Part shown: positions 1 to 5,743 of the stretch, piece after piece | Layout of the letters: every line of letters starts with the position of its first letter | Position numbering within the stretch: the stretch's first letter is position 1 | DNA from: Treponema sp. | GTDB taxonomy: Bacteria; Spirochaetota; Spirochaetia; Treponematales; Breznakiellaceae | Assembly (NCBI GenBank): GCA_031281855.1 | Contig: JAITEW010000242.1 | Location: forward strand, 1-15,263 | Direction: 5' to 3' | DNA length: 15,263 nucleotides | Notes under the pieces: generated by a model | The model's database searches: none | The model's input: the letters and a program-made list of their open reading frames with translations, nothing else | What the model was told of the DNA's origin: nothing | Translations under genes and position numbers: made by a program

Positions 1-19
1 GCTAAAGCCTTACAAAACC

Positions 20-105
20 ACGTTTTTTAGTGGAAGTTGTTCAGAAACTGAGGTTTCTGAACAACTCTATTGGATTTTTTCATCATCTTTATACCACTAA
101 AACGT
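20..105. repeat. Nested intergenic inverted repeat
   Basis: Two inverted repeats are nested here. The inner one is perfect: 14-bp arms at 35-48 (agttgttcagaaac) and 53-66, with the 4-base loop TGAG. The outer one pairs 20-33 (acgttttttagtgg) with 94-105 (ccactaaaacgt), with a two-T bulge. A T6 run at 75-80 follows the inner hairpin after an 8-base gap, so it could act as an imperfect terminator for a gene upstream of the window. Alternatively it is a dispersed palindromic repeat. A hairpin with a similar core lies at 1798-1828. The structure is visible directly; the role is inferred. Confidence 0.6.
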
Positions 106-230
106 CTTGCAGTAGTTAAGAGACGGAAGCGGGGAGAGGCGGCGGAGATGCCTGCACATCATAGGCCTTGGAATAGTATCGATAGTAGGGATAAGGCAAA
201 GTCGGATTATATGGGAACATGAGGGCAGCT
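106..230. other. Non-coding stretch upstream of azlC
   Basis: No open reading frame with a plausible start and ribosome binding site is visible in the first 304 bases on either strand. No tRNA-like cloverleaf could be made out here. Apart from the nested repeat before it and the promoter/operator candidate after it, I see nothing to annotate. Confidence 0.5.
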
Positions 231-264
231 TGAGAACTTACCATTCTCATGGTCATAGTATAAT
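231..264 (+). promoter_or_regulatory. Putative azlCD promoter with operator-like dyad
   Basis: A perfect -10 hexamer TATAAT lies at 259-264, 40 bases before the azlC start. No good -35 box is spaced correctly (best is CTTACC at 237-242). A perfect dyad, TGAGAA at 231-236 and TTCTCA at 244-249 with a 7-base spacer, sits where the -35 region should be. Such a dyad fits a dimeric transcription factor site. If the factor is an activator, this would also explain the poor -35. The sequences are visible; the regulatory role is inferred. Confidence 0.45.
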
Positions 265-304
265 GGACATAAAGAGATAGTTTAAGCTATGATGGCCTTA
301 TTCC

Positions 305-1018
305 ATGAAAAGGCGTTTGTTCAACCCCGGCGTATTCCGTTCTGCCCTGAAGTATTCCATTCCTGTGCTTCTGGGGTACACAGCCATCGGCGTCGCCTTC
401 GGCCTCCTCCTCTCTGACGCGGGTTATCCCTGGTGGATCGCCCTGGTAATGAGCCTCTGGATGTACGCCGGCGCCGGGCAGTTCATCGCTTCAGGGCTCT
501 TTGCCGCAGGGACCACCCTCTGGGAGGCCTGCCTGGTGCAGTTCATTGTGAACGCCCGGCACATGGCCTACGGCCTTACCATGAACAGCCGGTACCGGCA
601 CGCAGGGCCCCTGAAGCCGTATCTCATCTTTTCCCTTACTGACGAGACTTTCGCCCTTTTGTCCTCTGTGCCTGAGGAACTTGCCCCTGGGGAAACCCGG
701 GCAGAGCGGGATCTTTTTATGTTCTACGTTTCGGCGCTGGATCAGTTCTATTGGACTGCAGGCTCTGTAGCCGGCGCGGCAGCAGGGGCCCTTATCCCTT
801 TTAATATGGAAGGAATAAGCTTTGCCCTGACGGCTCTCTTTGTGGTACTTATGATCGAACAGATACTTAGGGTGAAAAAGCCCGGGATCTTCATCGTTTC
901 CGCAGTTGCGGCCCTCCTGGGGGTGTTTCTGCTTCCTGAACGGGTTTCCCTTCTTTCCTCCATGGCCCTGTCTCTGGTCCTGGCGGTCCTGATGGAACGG
1001 AAGAGAGCCGGCTCATGA
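305..1018 (+). CDS. azlC: AzlC-family branched-chain amino acid export permease
   Basis: This is the large subunit of an AzlCD-type inner-membrane exporter, a family known for efflux of branched-chain amino acids and analogues. The 237-residue length is normal. The N-terminal region has the family pattern: a short basic N-terminus, a hydrophobic segment with GYTAIGVAFG (about residues 24-33), then MYAGAGQFIA (about 53-62) and NARHMAYGL (about 83-91). Several hydrophobic segments follow up to residue 230. The next gene encodes the small partner subunit, and the two overlap in ATGA. ATG 305 is the first in-frame ATG, but no clear Shine-Dalgarno sequence precedes it. Family assignment is secure; the exported substrate is inferred from the family. 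Confidence 0.9.
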   Translation: MKRRLFNPGVFRSALKYSIPVLLGYTAIGVAFGLLLSDAGYPWWIALVMSLWMYAGAGQFIASGLFAAGTTLWEACLVQFIVNARHMAYGLTMNSRYRHAGPLKPYLIFSLTDETFALLSSVPEELAPGETRAERDLFMFYVSALDQFYWTAGSVAGAAAGALIPFNMEGISFALTALFVVLMIEQILRVKKPGIFIVSAVAALLGVFLLPERVSLLSSMALSLVLAVLMERKRAGS

Positions 1019-1347
1019 ACAGTATACAGGAGGCCCTGGTCTTTACCCTTGCCATGGGCGCTGTGATTTTTTTCTGCCGGGCTTTCCCGTTTTTGTTTTT
1101 CAGAAACAAAAAACCGGCCCAGGGAGGTTCCCGGGGGGCCCTCGACTTTATTGAAAAAATCGTGCCTCCTGCGGTTATGACGGTGCTGGCTTTTAACAGC
1201 CTTGGAGGAGCGGTGAAGGACCCCAAGGGGCTCCCTGTTTTCATCGCCGCGGCTTTTACCGCCCTGGTCCACCTGTGGAAGAGGAATTCCCTTTTCAGCA
1301 TCTTCGGAGGGACCGCGGTCTTTATGGTCCTGGAAAGGCTGTTCTGA
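1015..1347 (+). CDS. azlD: AzlD-family small subunit of branched-chain amino acid exporter
   Basis: This 110-residue hydrophobic protein has the length and pattern of AzlD. It opens with a hydrophobic segment ending in CRAFPFLFF (about residues 22-30), typical of the family. It continues through a segment near the IVPPAVM motif (about 49-55) and ends with a hydrophobic tail. Its ATG overlaps the azlC stop codon by four bases, so translational coupling is likely and the two should form one two-component permease. No independent ribosome binding site is needed. Nothing is odd about it. Confidence 0.88.
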   Translation: MNSIQEALVFTLAMGAVIFFCRAFPFLFFRNKKPAQGGSRGALDFIEKIVPPAVMTVLAFNSLGGAVKDPKGLPVFIAAAFTALVHLWKRNSLFSIFGGTAVFMVLERLF

Positions 1348-1354
1348 TCTGTTC

Positions 1355-1426
1355 ATTTATATGGATAAATATACGGTAAACCCTTTTCAAACAGGCGTTT
1401 TCGCATAAATATACCTAGTCTTGACA
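1355..1426 (+). promoter_or_regulatory. Upstream region of gatC with repeats and a -35-like box
   Basis: The azlD-gatC gap holds an inverted repeat (ATTTAT-ATGG-ATAAAT, 1355-1370). It also holds a 10-base direct repeat ATAAATATAC at 1365-1374 and 1405-1414, exactly 40 bp apart, about four helical turns. A consensus -35 box, TTGACA, lies at 1421-1426. The -10 position 17 bp downstream (GAAGAT, 1444-1449) is poor and nearly abuts the gatC start, so the actual promoter is unclear. The phased repeat could be an operator. Confidence 0.3.
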
Positions 1427-1455
1427 TAAAATAGCCCCTATGCGAAGATCCGTTT

Positions 1456-1791
1456 ATGAAAATCGAAGATTTGAAGGAAACCGCGGACCTGGCGCATCTC
1501 AATTTAAGCGACGAAGAGCTTGCTGCGGCATTTCCCGCATTTGAGCAGATGCTCGGCTACTTTGCCGCCATGCAGGCTGCGGATCAGGATGAAAGCCTGT
1601 TCGCCCAGGCCGGAGGCTCCCGGGAAACCCCGGTTCCTGCGGGCCAGAACGCGGGCGCCAGGATTGTGGATTCCCTTTTCTTTAGGCCCGATGCCCCGGC
1701 TGCGGCAAACAGAGAGGCCTTAACTTCGGATTTGCTGAATAACGCAGGCGGACGGGACGGCCGTTTTCTGGTCATCCCTAATGTGCTCTAA
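1456..1791 (+). CDS. gatC: Asp-tRNA(Asn)/Glu-tRNA(Gln) amidotransferase subunit GatC
   Basis: GatC is the small scaffold subunit that wraps GatA and helps it assemble with GatB. The 111-residue protein begins with the family pattern: an N-terminal helix with TADLAHLNLSDEE (residues 9-21), then a helix with FEQMLGYF (about 29-36). The central part (about 50-95) is a variable Ala/Gly/Pro-rich linker. The C-terminus (LTSDLLNNAGGRDGRFLVIP) matches the usual end that extends along GatA. It is the first gene of the gatCAB operon. The ribosome binding site is weak. A perfect hairpin lies between it and gatA. Confidence 0.88.
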   Translation: MKIEDLKETADLAHLNLSDEELAAAFPAFEQMLGYFAAMQAADQDESLFAQAGGSRETPVPAGQNAGARIVDSLFFRPDAPAAANREALTSDLLNNAGGRDGRFLVIPNVL

Positions 1792-1797
1792 GAAGAG

Positions 1798-1828
1798 GCT
1801 TTCCCAAAACTTCAGCTTTTGGGAAAGC
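1798..1828 (+). repeat. Perfect hairpin between gatC and gatA
   Basis: The arms are gctttcccaaaa (1798-1809) and ttttgggaaagc (1817-1828), 12 bp and fully complementary, with a 7-base loop CTTCAGC. There is no T-tract after it, so a simple intrinsic terminator is unlikely. Its position inside an operon suggests a partial attenuator, an mRNA processing or stability element, or a dispersed repeat. A smaller repeat, GTTTT/AAAAC, follows at 1845-1863. The hairpin itself is certain. Confidence 0.6.
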
Positions 1829-1881
1829 AATCTTGAATTTCGCAGTTTTGAAAGGCTGAAAACACCGGGAGTAATTTGATT

Positions 1882-3384
1882 ATGGCATGTACGCTGCCTA
1901 AAGGTTTTGAAACATATTTTAACGAATGGGAAGACAGAATAGGAGCTTTTATCGAGTTCAGTCCGGACAAGGACGTTCCTGTTCCTGTTGGGCCTGAAGA
2001 GGCGCCGGTTCAGATCCCGTCGGGTCTTGCGGGCCTGCCCTTTGCGGTAAAGGACAATATTTCCGTTGAAGGGCTGAGGGTAAGCTGCGGTTCCAAACTG
2101 CTGGCTAAGGTTAAAGCCCCTTATACCGCAACGGCAGTGGGGAAGCTTTTGGCAGCAGGCTGTACCGTGATGGGCAAAACCAACCTTGACGAATTCGGCA
2201 TGGGATCCTCGACGGACAACTCCGGGATAAAGCGGACCAACAACCCCTGGGATACGAGCCGGGTGCCTGGGGGATCATCAGGGGGATCCGCGGCCGCGGT
2301 GTCCGCGGGGCTGGCGCCTTTCGCCCTGGGTTCGGACACAGGAGGGTCGGTGCGCCAGCCTGCGGCGTTCTGCGGGGTAGTGGGGCTCAAGCCCACGTAC
2401 GGCGCGGTTTCACGTTACGGCCTTGTGGCTTACGCCTCAAGCCTGGAAGGGATCGGGGTTCTTGCGGATTCCGTTTCCCGGTGCAGGCAGGTCTTTTCGG
2501 TAATACGCGGGAGAGATCCCAGGGACCAGACTTCACGGGACGCCCCTGAAGGAGCCCCGGCTCTTGCCGCATCTGCCGGGGCCTCAGGAGGCCGCATCGG
2601 GGTATTATCCCCTGAAGCGGTAGCCAGGGCGGCGGCCGCCGCGGCGGGAACGGACGGTGAAGCCGGCGGCGCCGCTCTCAAGGCTGCCGCAGAGGCTGCG
2701 GAACTTGAACCTGAAGTCCGCAGGGGTTTTGAAAAAGCCAAAGAAGGGCTCAGGGAACTGGGCTATACCCTTGAGGAGGTGGACATTCCGAGCCTCAAGT
2801 ACGGCGTTCCCGCGTACTATACTATCGCTACTGCCGAGGCCAGCGCCAACCTGGCCAGGTTCGACAGCGTGCGTTACGGCCAGCGCCCCGGGTGGGCCGA
2901 GAACCCTGACGACCTCATCGACAAGGCCCGTGAAGCGGGTTTCGGGCCTGAAGTGAAACTCCGCATACTCCTGGGGACCTTTGTGCTCCGTTCGGGTTTC
3001 CAGGACCGCTACTATCTCAGAGCCCAGCGTATACGCGCCGGGATTAAGCGGATTTTGGTGACCCTCCTGGTTGGGGAGGGGGTGGGGAGGGGAGGGGGGG
3101 TTGACGCCCTGCTGCTTCCGGTGTTCCCTGCCAGGGCCTTTGGCCGGGGGGCCAGTTCCCTTTCGCCTTTTGCCCAGAAAGCGGCGGATCTCTACACCTG
3201 CTGCGCCAACCTCGCCGGGCTTCCGGCCCTGAGCTTCCCGGCGTCCCTTGAAGGGGGCCTCCCTGTTGGGGTCCAGCTTATTGGCCGGGCCTTTGCCGAA
3301 GGGGTCCTTTTGGACATCGCTGCGGCTTACGAAGCCGCCCACCCTTTCCCGCATCCGGCAGGGTATAAGGCTTTCTGGAATTGA
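1882..3384 (+). CDS. gatA: Asp-tRNA(Asn)/Glu-tRNA(Gln) amidotransferase subunit GatA
   Basis: GatA is the glutaminase subunit that releases ammonia from glutamine for GatB. The amidase-signature triad is present and correctly spaced: Lys57 in PFAVKDNI, Ser132 in PGGSSGGS and nucleophile Ser156 in GSDTGGSVRQP. I start at ATG 1882 because GGGAG (1868-1872) is well spaced from it; a TTG six bases upstream is too close. At 500 residues it is slightly long, owing to two low-complexity insertions. One is an Ala-rich stretch at about residues 247-273. The other is a Gly-rich loop at about 397-408, encoded by a run of G-tracts. Both lie outside the triad. gatB starts 16 bases downstream. Confidence 0.95.
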   Translation: MACTLPKGFETYFNEWEDRIGAFIEFSPDKDVPVPVGPEEAPVQIPSGLAGLPFAVKDNISVEGLRVSCGSKLLAKVKAPYTATAVGKLLAAGCTVMGKTNLDEFGMGSSTDNSGIKRTNNPWDTSRVPGGSSGGSAAAVSAGLAPFALGSDTGGSVRQPAAFCGVVGLKPTYGAVSRYGLVAYASSLEGIGVLADSVSRCRQVFSVIRGRDPRDQTSRDAPEGAPALAASAGASGGRIGVLSPEAVARAAAAAAGTDGEAGGAALKAAAEAAELEPEVRRGFEKAKEGLRELGYTLEEVDIPSLKYGVPAYYTIATAEASANLARFDSVRYGQRPGWAENPDDLIDKAREAGFGPEVKLRILLGTFVLRSGFQDRYYLRAQRIRAGIKRILVTLLVGEGVGRGGGVDALLLPVFPARAFGRGASSLSPFAQKAADLYTCCANLAGLPALSFPASLEGGLPVGVQLIGRAFAEGVLLDIAAAYEAAHPFPHPAGYKAFWN

Positions 3385-3388
3385 ATCG

Positions 3389-3403
3389 TAGGAGTTTGCT
3401 GTG
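3389..3403 (+). promoter_or_regulatory. Ribosome binding site deciding the GTG start of gatB
   Basis: TAGGAG at 3389-3394 is followed, after six bases, by GTG at 3401. The encoded N-terminus (YQSFIGLEVH) matches where GatB proteins begin. This supports GTG as the start. Confidence 0.7.
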
Positions 3404-4897
3404 TACCAGTCATTTATCGGCCTTGAAGTTCATATCCACTTGCTGACAAAAACCAAAGTGTTCTGCAACTGCCGTTCGGCTTTTGGCGATGAGCCTAACA
3501 CCAACGTGTGCCCTGTGTGCATGGGCTATCCCGGGGTGCTCCCAAGCCTCAACATCGAGGCGATGCGTATGGGCTGTACCGTGGCCCGGGCTCTGGGCTG
3601 CTCTATTCCGGAAAAAACCTGGTTCGAGCGGAAACAGTACTTCTACCCTGATATGCCGAAGAACTACCAGATCTCGCAGTTCGCGTCGCCTTTGGGCCAG
3701 CAGGGATCTGTGGAGATCGAAGGCGCCGCTAACGGCAGGCCCTTCAAAAAGACGGTGCGTATAAAAGAGTGCCACCTTGAAGAGGACGCAGGCAAGATGA
3801 TACATACCGGCACGGTTTCCCTCCTGGACTACAACCGCGCAGGTGTGTCGCTTTTGGAAATCGTCACCGAGCCTGACATGGAAACCGGAGAAGAGGCCGA
3901 GGTTTTTATCCAGCAGCTCCGGCGCATGGTGCGCTACCTTGGGGTCTGCGACGGCAACATGGAAGAAGGTTCCCTTCGGGCCGACGCCAATGTGTCCATC
4001 AACTTCCCCGGCAAGGGCTTAGGGAAAAAAGTCGAAATCAAGAACCTCAACTCGTCCCGTTTCGTGCGCCTTGGGCTCAATTACGAAATCGCCAGGCAGA
4101 GCGAATTCATGGACGCAGGCAAAACGGTGGTCCAGGAAACGCGGCTGTGGAACGAGAACCGGGACCAGACCGAATCTATGCGGAAGAAAGAGAACGCCCA
4201 TGACTACCGTTATTTCCCTGAGCCGGATCTCCCTATCTTTGCCCCTGACAGCGCTTTTTTGAAAACCGTTGACGATTCCCTGGTAGAGCTTCCGGCTGCG
4301 AGGATGAAGCGGTTCCGGGACGAATACGGCCTTAACCCGGAACAGGCGGACCTTATTTGCGAAGAGATGGAAGAAGCCGATTACTTTGAAGCCGCCGCTG
4401 CCGCAGCGGTTTCGCGCGGCATAACTAAAAAAGACGCCGCTTCCAGGATCGCCAATTTCCTCCTTATCGACATCAAGCGCATGCTCCACAGGGAAGGCCT
4501 TTCGCCCTCCAGCCTCGCTTCCTTCGCGCTCACGCCGCAGCGGCTGGCGTCGCTGGTGGTCCTTTTGAGCCAGGGCCGGGTATCGACAAAGAACGCCAGG
4601 CAGGCCATGGAAGCCGCGGCGGCAGAGGGAAGGGACCCGGCTGACATTATCAGGGAAAAAGGCTGGGAACTCATTACCGATCCCGAGGCAATAGCCGGCG
4701 CCGTGACTGCGGTGCTGGCAGCCGAGGAGAGCATTGCCGCTGAACTCCGCTCCATTGCCGCCGACACCGGGAAAGAAAAACGCCGCCGCACCCTTACCGC
4801 CTACCTTCTGGGCAAGGTCCTTGCCGCCACAGGAGGCCGGGCCGACACGAAGATCGCCGCCGACCGGATCGCCGAGGCGCTGGGTACGCGGGAATGA
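3401..4897 (+). CDS. gatB: Asp-tRNA(Asn)/Glu-tRNA(Gln) amidotransferase subunit GatB
   Basis: GatB binds the mischarged tRNA, phosphorylates the aminoacyl carboxylate and amidates it with ammonia from GatA. The 498-residue protein starts with GLEVHIHLLTKTK (residues 7-19), the family hallmark. Two Cys pairs, Cys22/Cys24 and Cys37/Cys40, form the likely zinc site of the cradle domain. The catalytic-domain block KECHLEEDAGK, the segment EPDMETGEEA and the conserved HDYRYFPEPDL block follow. The C-terminal helical and YqeY-like tRNA-binding domain ends normally with ATGGRAD and AEALGTRE. It is last in the operon. The remnant of a minus-strand lipoprotein gene runs into its 3' end. Confidence 0.95.
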   Translation: MYQSFIGLEVHIHLLTKTKVFCNCRSAFGDEPNTNVCPVCMGYPGVLPSLNIEAMRMGCTVARALGCSIPEKTWFERKQYFYPDMPKNYQISQFASPLGQQGSVEIEGAANGRPFKKTVRIKECHLEEDAGKMIHTGTVSLLDYNRAGVSLLEIVTEPDMETGEEAEVFIQQLRRMVRYLGVCDGNMEEGSLRADANVSINFPGKGLGKKVEIKNLNSSRFVRLGLNYEIARQSEFMDAGKTVVQETRLWNENRDQTESMRKKENAHDYRYFPEPDLPIFAPDSAFLKTVDDSLVELPAARMKRFRDEYGLNPEQADLICEEMEEADYFEAAAAAAVSRGITKKDAASRIANFLLIDIKRMLHREGLSPSSLASFALTPQRLASLVVLLSQGRVSTKNARQAMEAAAAEGRDPADIIREKGWELITDPEAIAGAVTAVLAAEESIAAELRSIAADTGKEKRRRTLTAYLLGKVLAATGGRADTKIAADRIAEALGTRE

Positions 4898-5292
4898 CTA
4901 ACCACCGTCATTGGTTGTGATCCGCCAAAGGGATTTGCGTCGTCGCCGGTACCGGCATCATAAACCTCGATTTTGAAATCCTGGGTGTACGGACTCGCCT
5001 CTGATTTTCCGTTTTCGATAGTTGCGGTCACCGTATAAGTTCTCGCAGATGCTGCGGTTAAGACGCCGTTACTTACACCGTTTCCGCTTCAAACAATGGT
5101 CTTATTAGTAGTGTTAGAGGGCTCAATTGTACCGCGGAGTGTAAGACCATGCCCCGCAATGGCTGCTGTCGGTACGCCGGTAATACCCGTAACCGCGATA
5201 AAACCGCCACCGTTTGTCCCGGTATCGCAACTACCCAGTACCAACCCGGCAGCCAGAACAAATGCGGCTGCTTTTATAAAAAATATACGCAT
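4898..5292 (-). pseudogene. Broken lipoprotein gene with one Ig-like (Big_2-type) module
   Basis: On the minus strand, ATG 5292 has a strong AAGGAGG (5299-5305) ahead of it. It opens a lipoprotein signal peptide: MRIFFIK, a hydrophobic core, and lipobox LGSC with Cys22. Next come a DTGTNGGG linker and an Ig-like repeat start (VTGITGVPTAAIAG). The frame stops at TGA 5091-5089 after NKTIV, where this type of module usually has Trp (TGG). The same frame then continues with SGNGVSNGVLTAA, YTVTATIENG and PYTQDFKIEV, the rest of the module. The open frame then runs, with no stop of its own, into the antisense of gatB (to 4801), so the original C-terminus appears lost. I read this as a decayed gene with a nonsense mutation and a 3' truncation. 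A sequencing error at the TGA is the alternative. Confidence 0.72.
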
Positions 5293-5320
5293 TGTACTCC
5301 TCCTTGCAGTGGAATACACT

Positions 5321-5409
5321 ATAAAAGGGAGTCCTCCGTTCAAAGCACTCCGGGCAACGCCCGGCAGACCGCCAAGTCCGTCTTTGAATCGGGGGGTCTC
5401 CCTTTTTAT
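5321..5409. repeat. Long imperfect palindromic element
   Basis: The ends are ATAAAAGGGAG (5321-5331) and CTCCCTTTTTAT (5398-5409). Inside, TTCAAAG (5339-5345) pairs with CTTTGAA (5382-5388), and CCTCCG with a G-rich run, with one mismatch and two bulges. The centre carries a separate hairpin, CCGGGC-AAC-GCCCGG (5350-5364). Followed by T5, the plus strand could work as a terminator, and A4 before the left arm makes it potentially bidirectional. Its size and structure also fit a dispersed REP/MITE-like repeat in the 5' region of the lipoprotein gene. Confidence 0.55.
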
Positions 5410-5427
5410 GGAACAAGCGCCTGAAAA

Positions 5428-5480
5428 GACGTTTACGCCTAGAGGCGTCTCGGCTTTGGATATATACGCTATATATAGCG
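5428..5480. repeat. Two short palindromes
   Basis: An ACGCCT-AG-AGGCGT hairpin with an alternative AGACG/CGTCT pairing lies at about 5428-5452. A 14-base perfect palindrome, cgctatatatagcg, occupies 5467-5480. They sit between the larger palindromic element and the poly-G tract. Function unknown. Confidence 0.45.
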
Positions 5481-5514
5481 GTGGTATTATAAAAGCTATA
5501 CTATATATTGGGTT

Positions 5515-5539
5515 GTGTGTGTGTGGGGGGGGGGGGGGG
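5515..5539. repeat. (GT)5-G15 simple-sequence tract
   Basis: Five GT units (5515-5524) run directly into fifteen consecutive G residues (5525-5539). Homopolymers of this length mutate often by slipped-strand mispairing. The tract is about 204 bases upstream of aspS on the plus strand. As poly-C, it is about 230 bases upstream of the broken lipoprotein gene. Poly-G tracts near promoters modulate phase-variable genes in Treponema pallidum. That this one does so is inference. The tract length in the assembly may itself be uncertain. Confidence 0.8.
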
Positions 5540-5620
5540 TGATGATAAACTATGTAAGGATCATTGAATACATGGAAATAGACAGACTGAGATAAGGAAG
5601 ATAACTGCCGGAAGGCAAAA

Positions 5621-5726
5621 GACGTTCTATAGAGAGATGCCTGGGCTTTAAAGCCATGCTTTACTCCTCCGTGTCATGCACAGTACCGGGAAACGGCCCT
5701 TGCATGCTAGCCTTTCGTCTCTATAC
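5621..5726 (+). other. Possible structured leader upstream of aspS
   Basis: A long-range 8-bp pairing, TATAGAGA (5628-5635) with TCTCTATA (5718-5725), encloses several internal stems. These are GGCTTTAAAGCC (5644-5655), CATGC (5655-5659) with GCATG (5702-5706), and CCG/CGG around GGAAA near 5686-5695. It ends about 18 bases before the aspS start. It resembles no leader RNA or small RNA I can name. It could be chance pairing in a non-coding gap. Confidence 0.25.
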
Positions 5727-5743
5727 AAAGTAAACTGGTATCC

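Noticed and set aside
5096..5542. Plus-strand open frame across the lipoprotein remnant and poly-G tract
   Set aside because: It is antisense to the signal peptide, crosses palindromes and ends in a run of glycines from the G-tract. It does not look like a protein.
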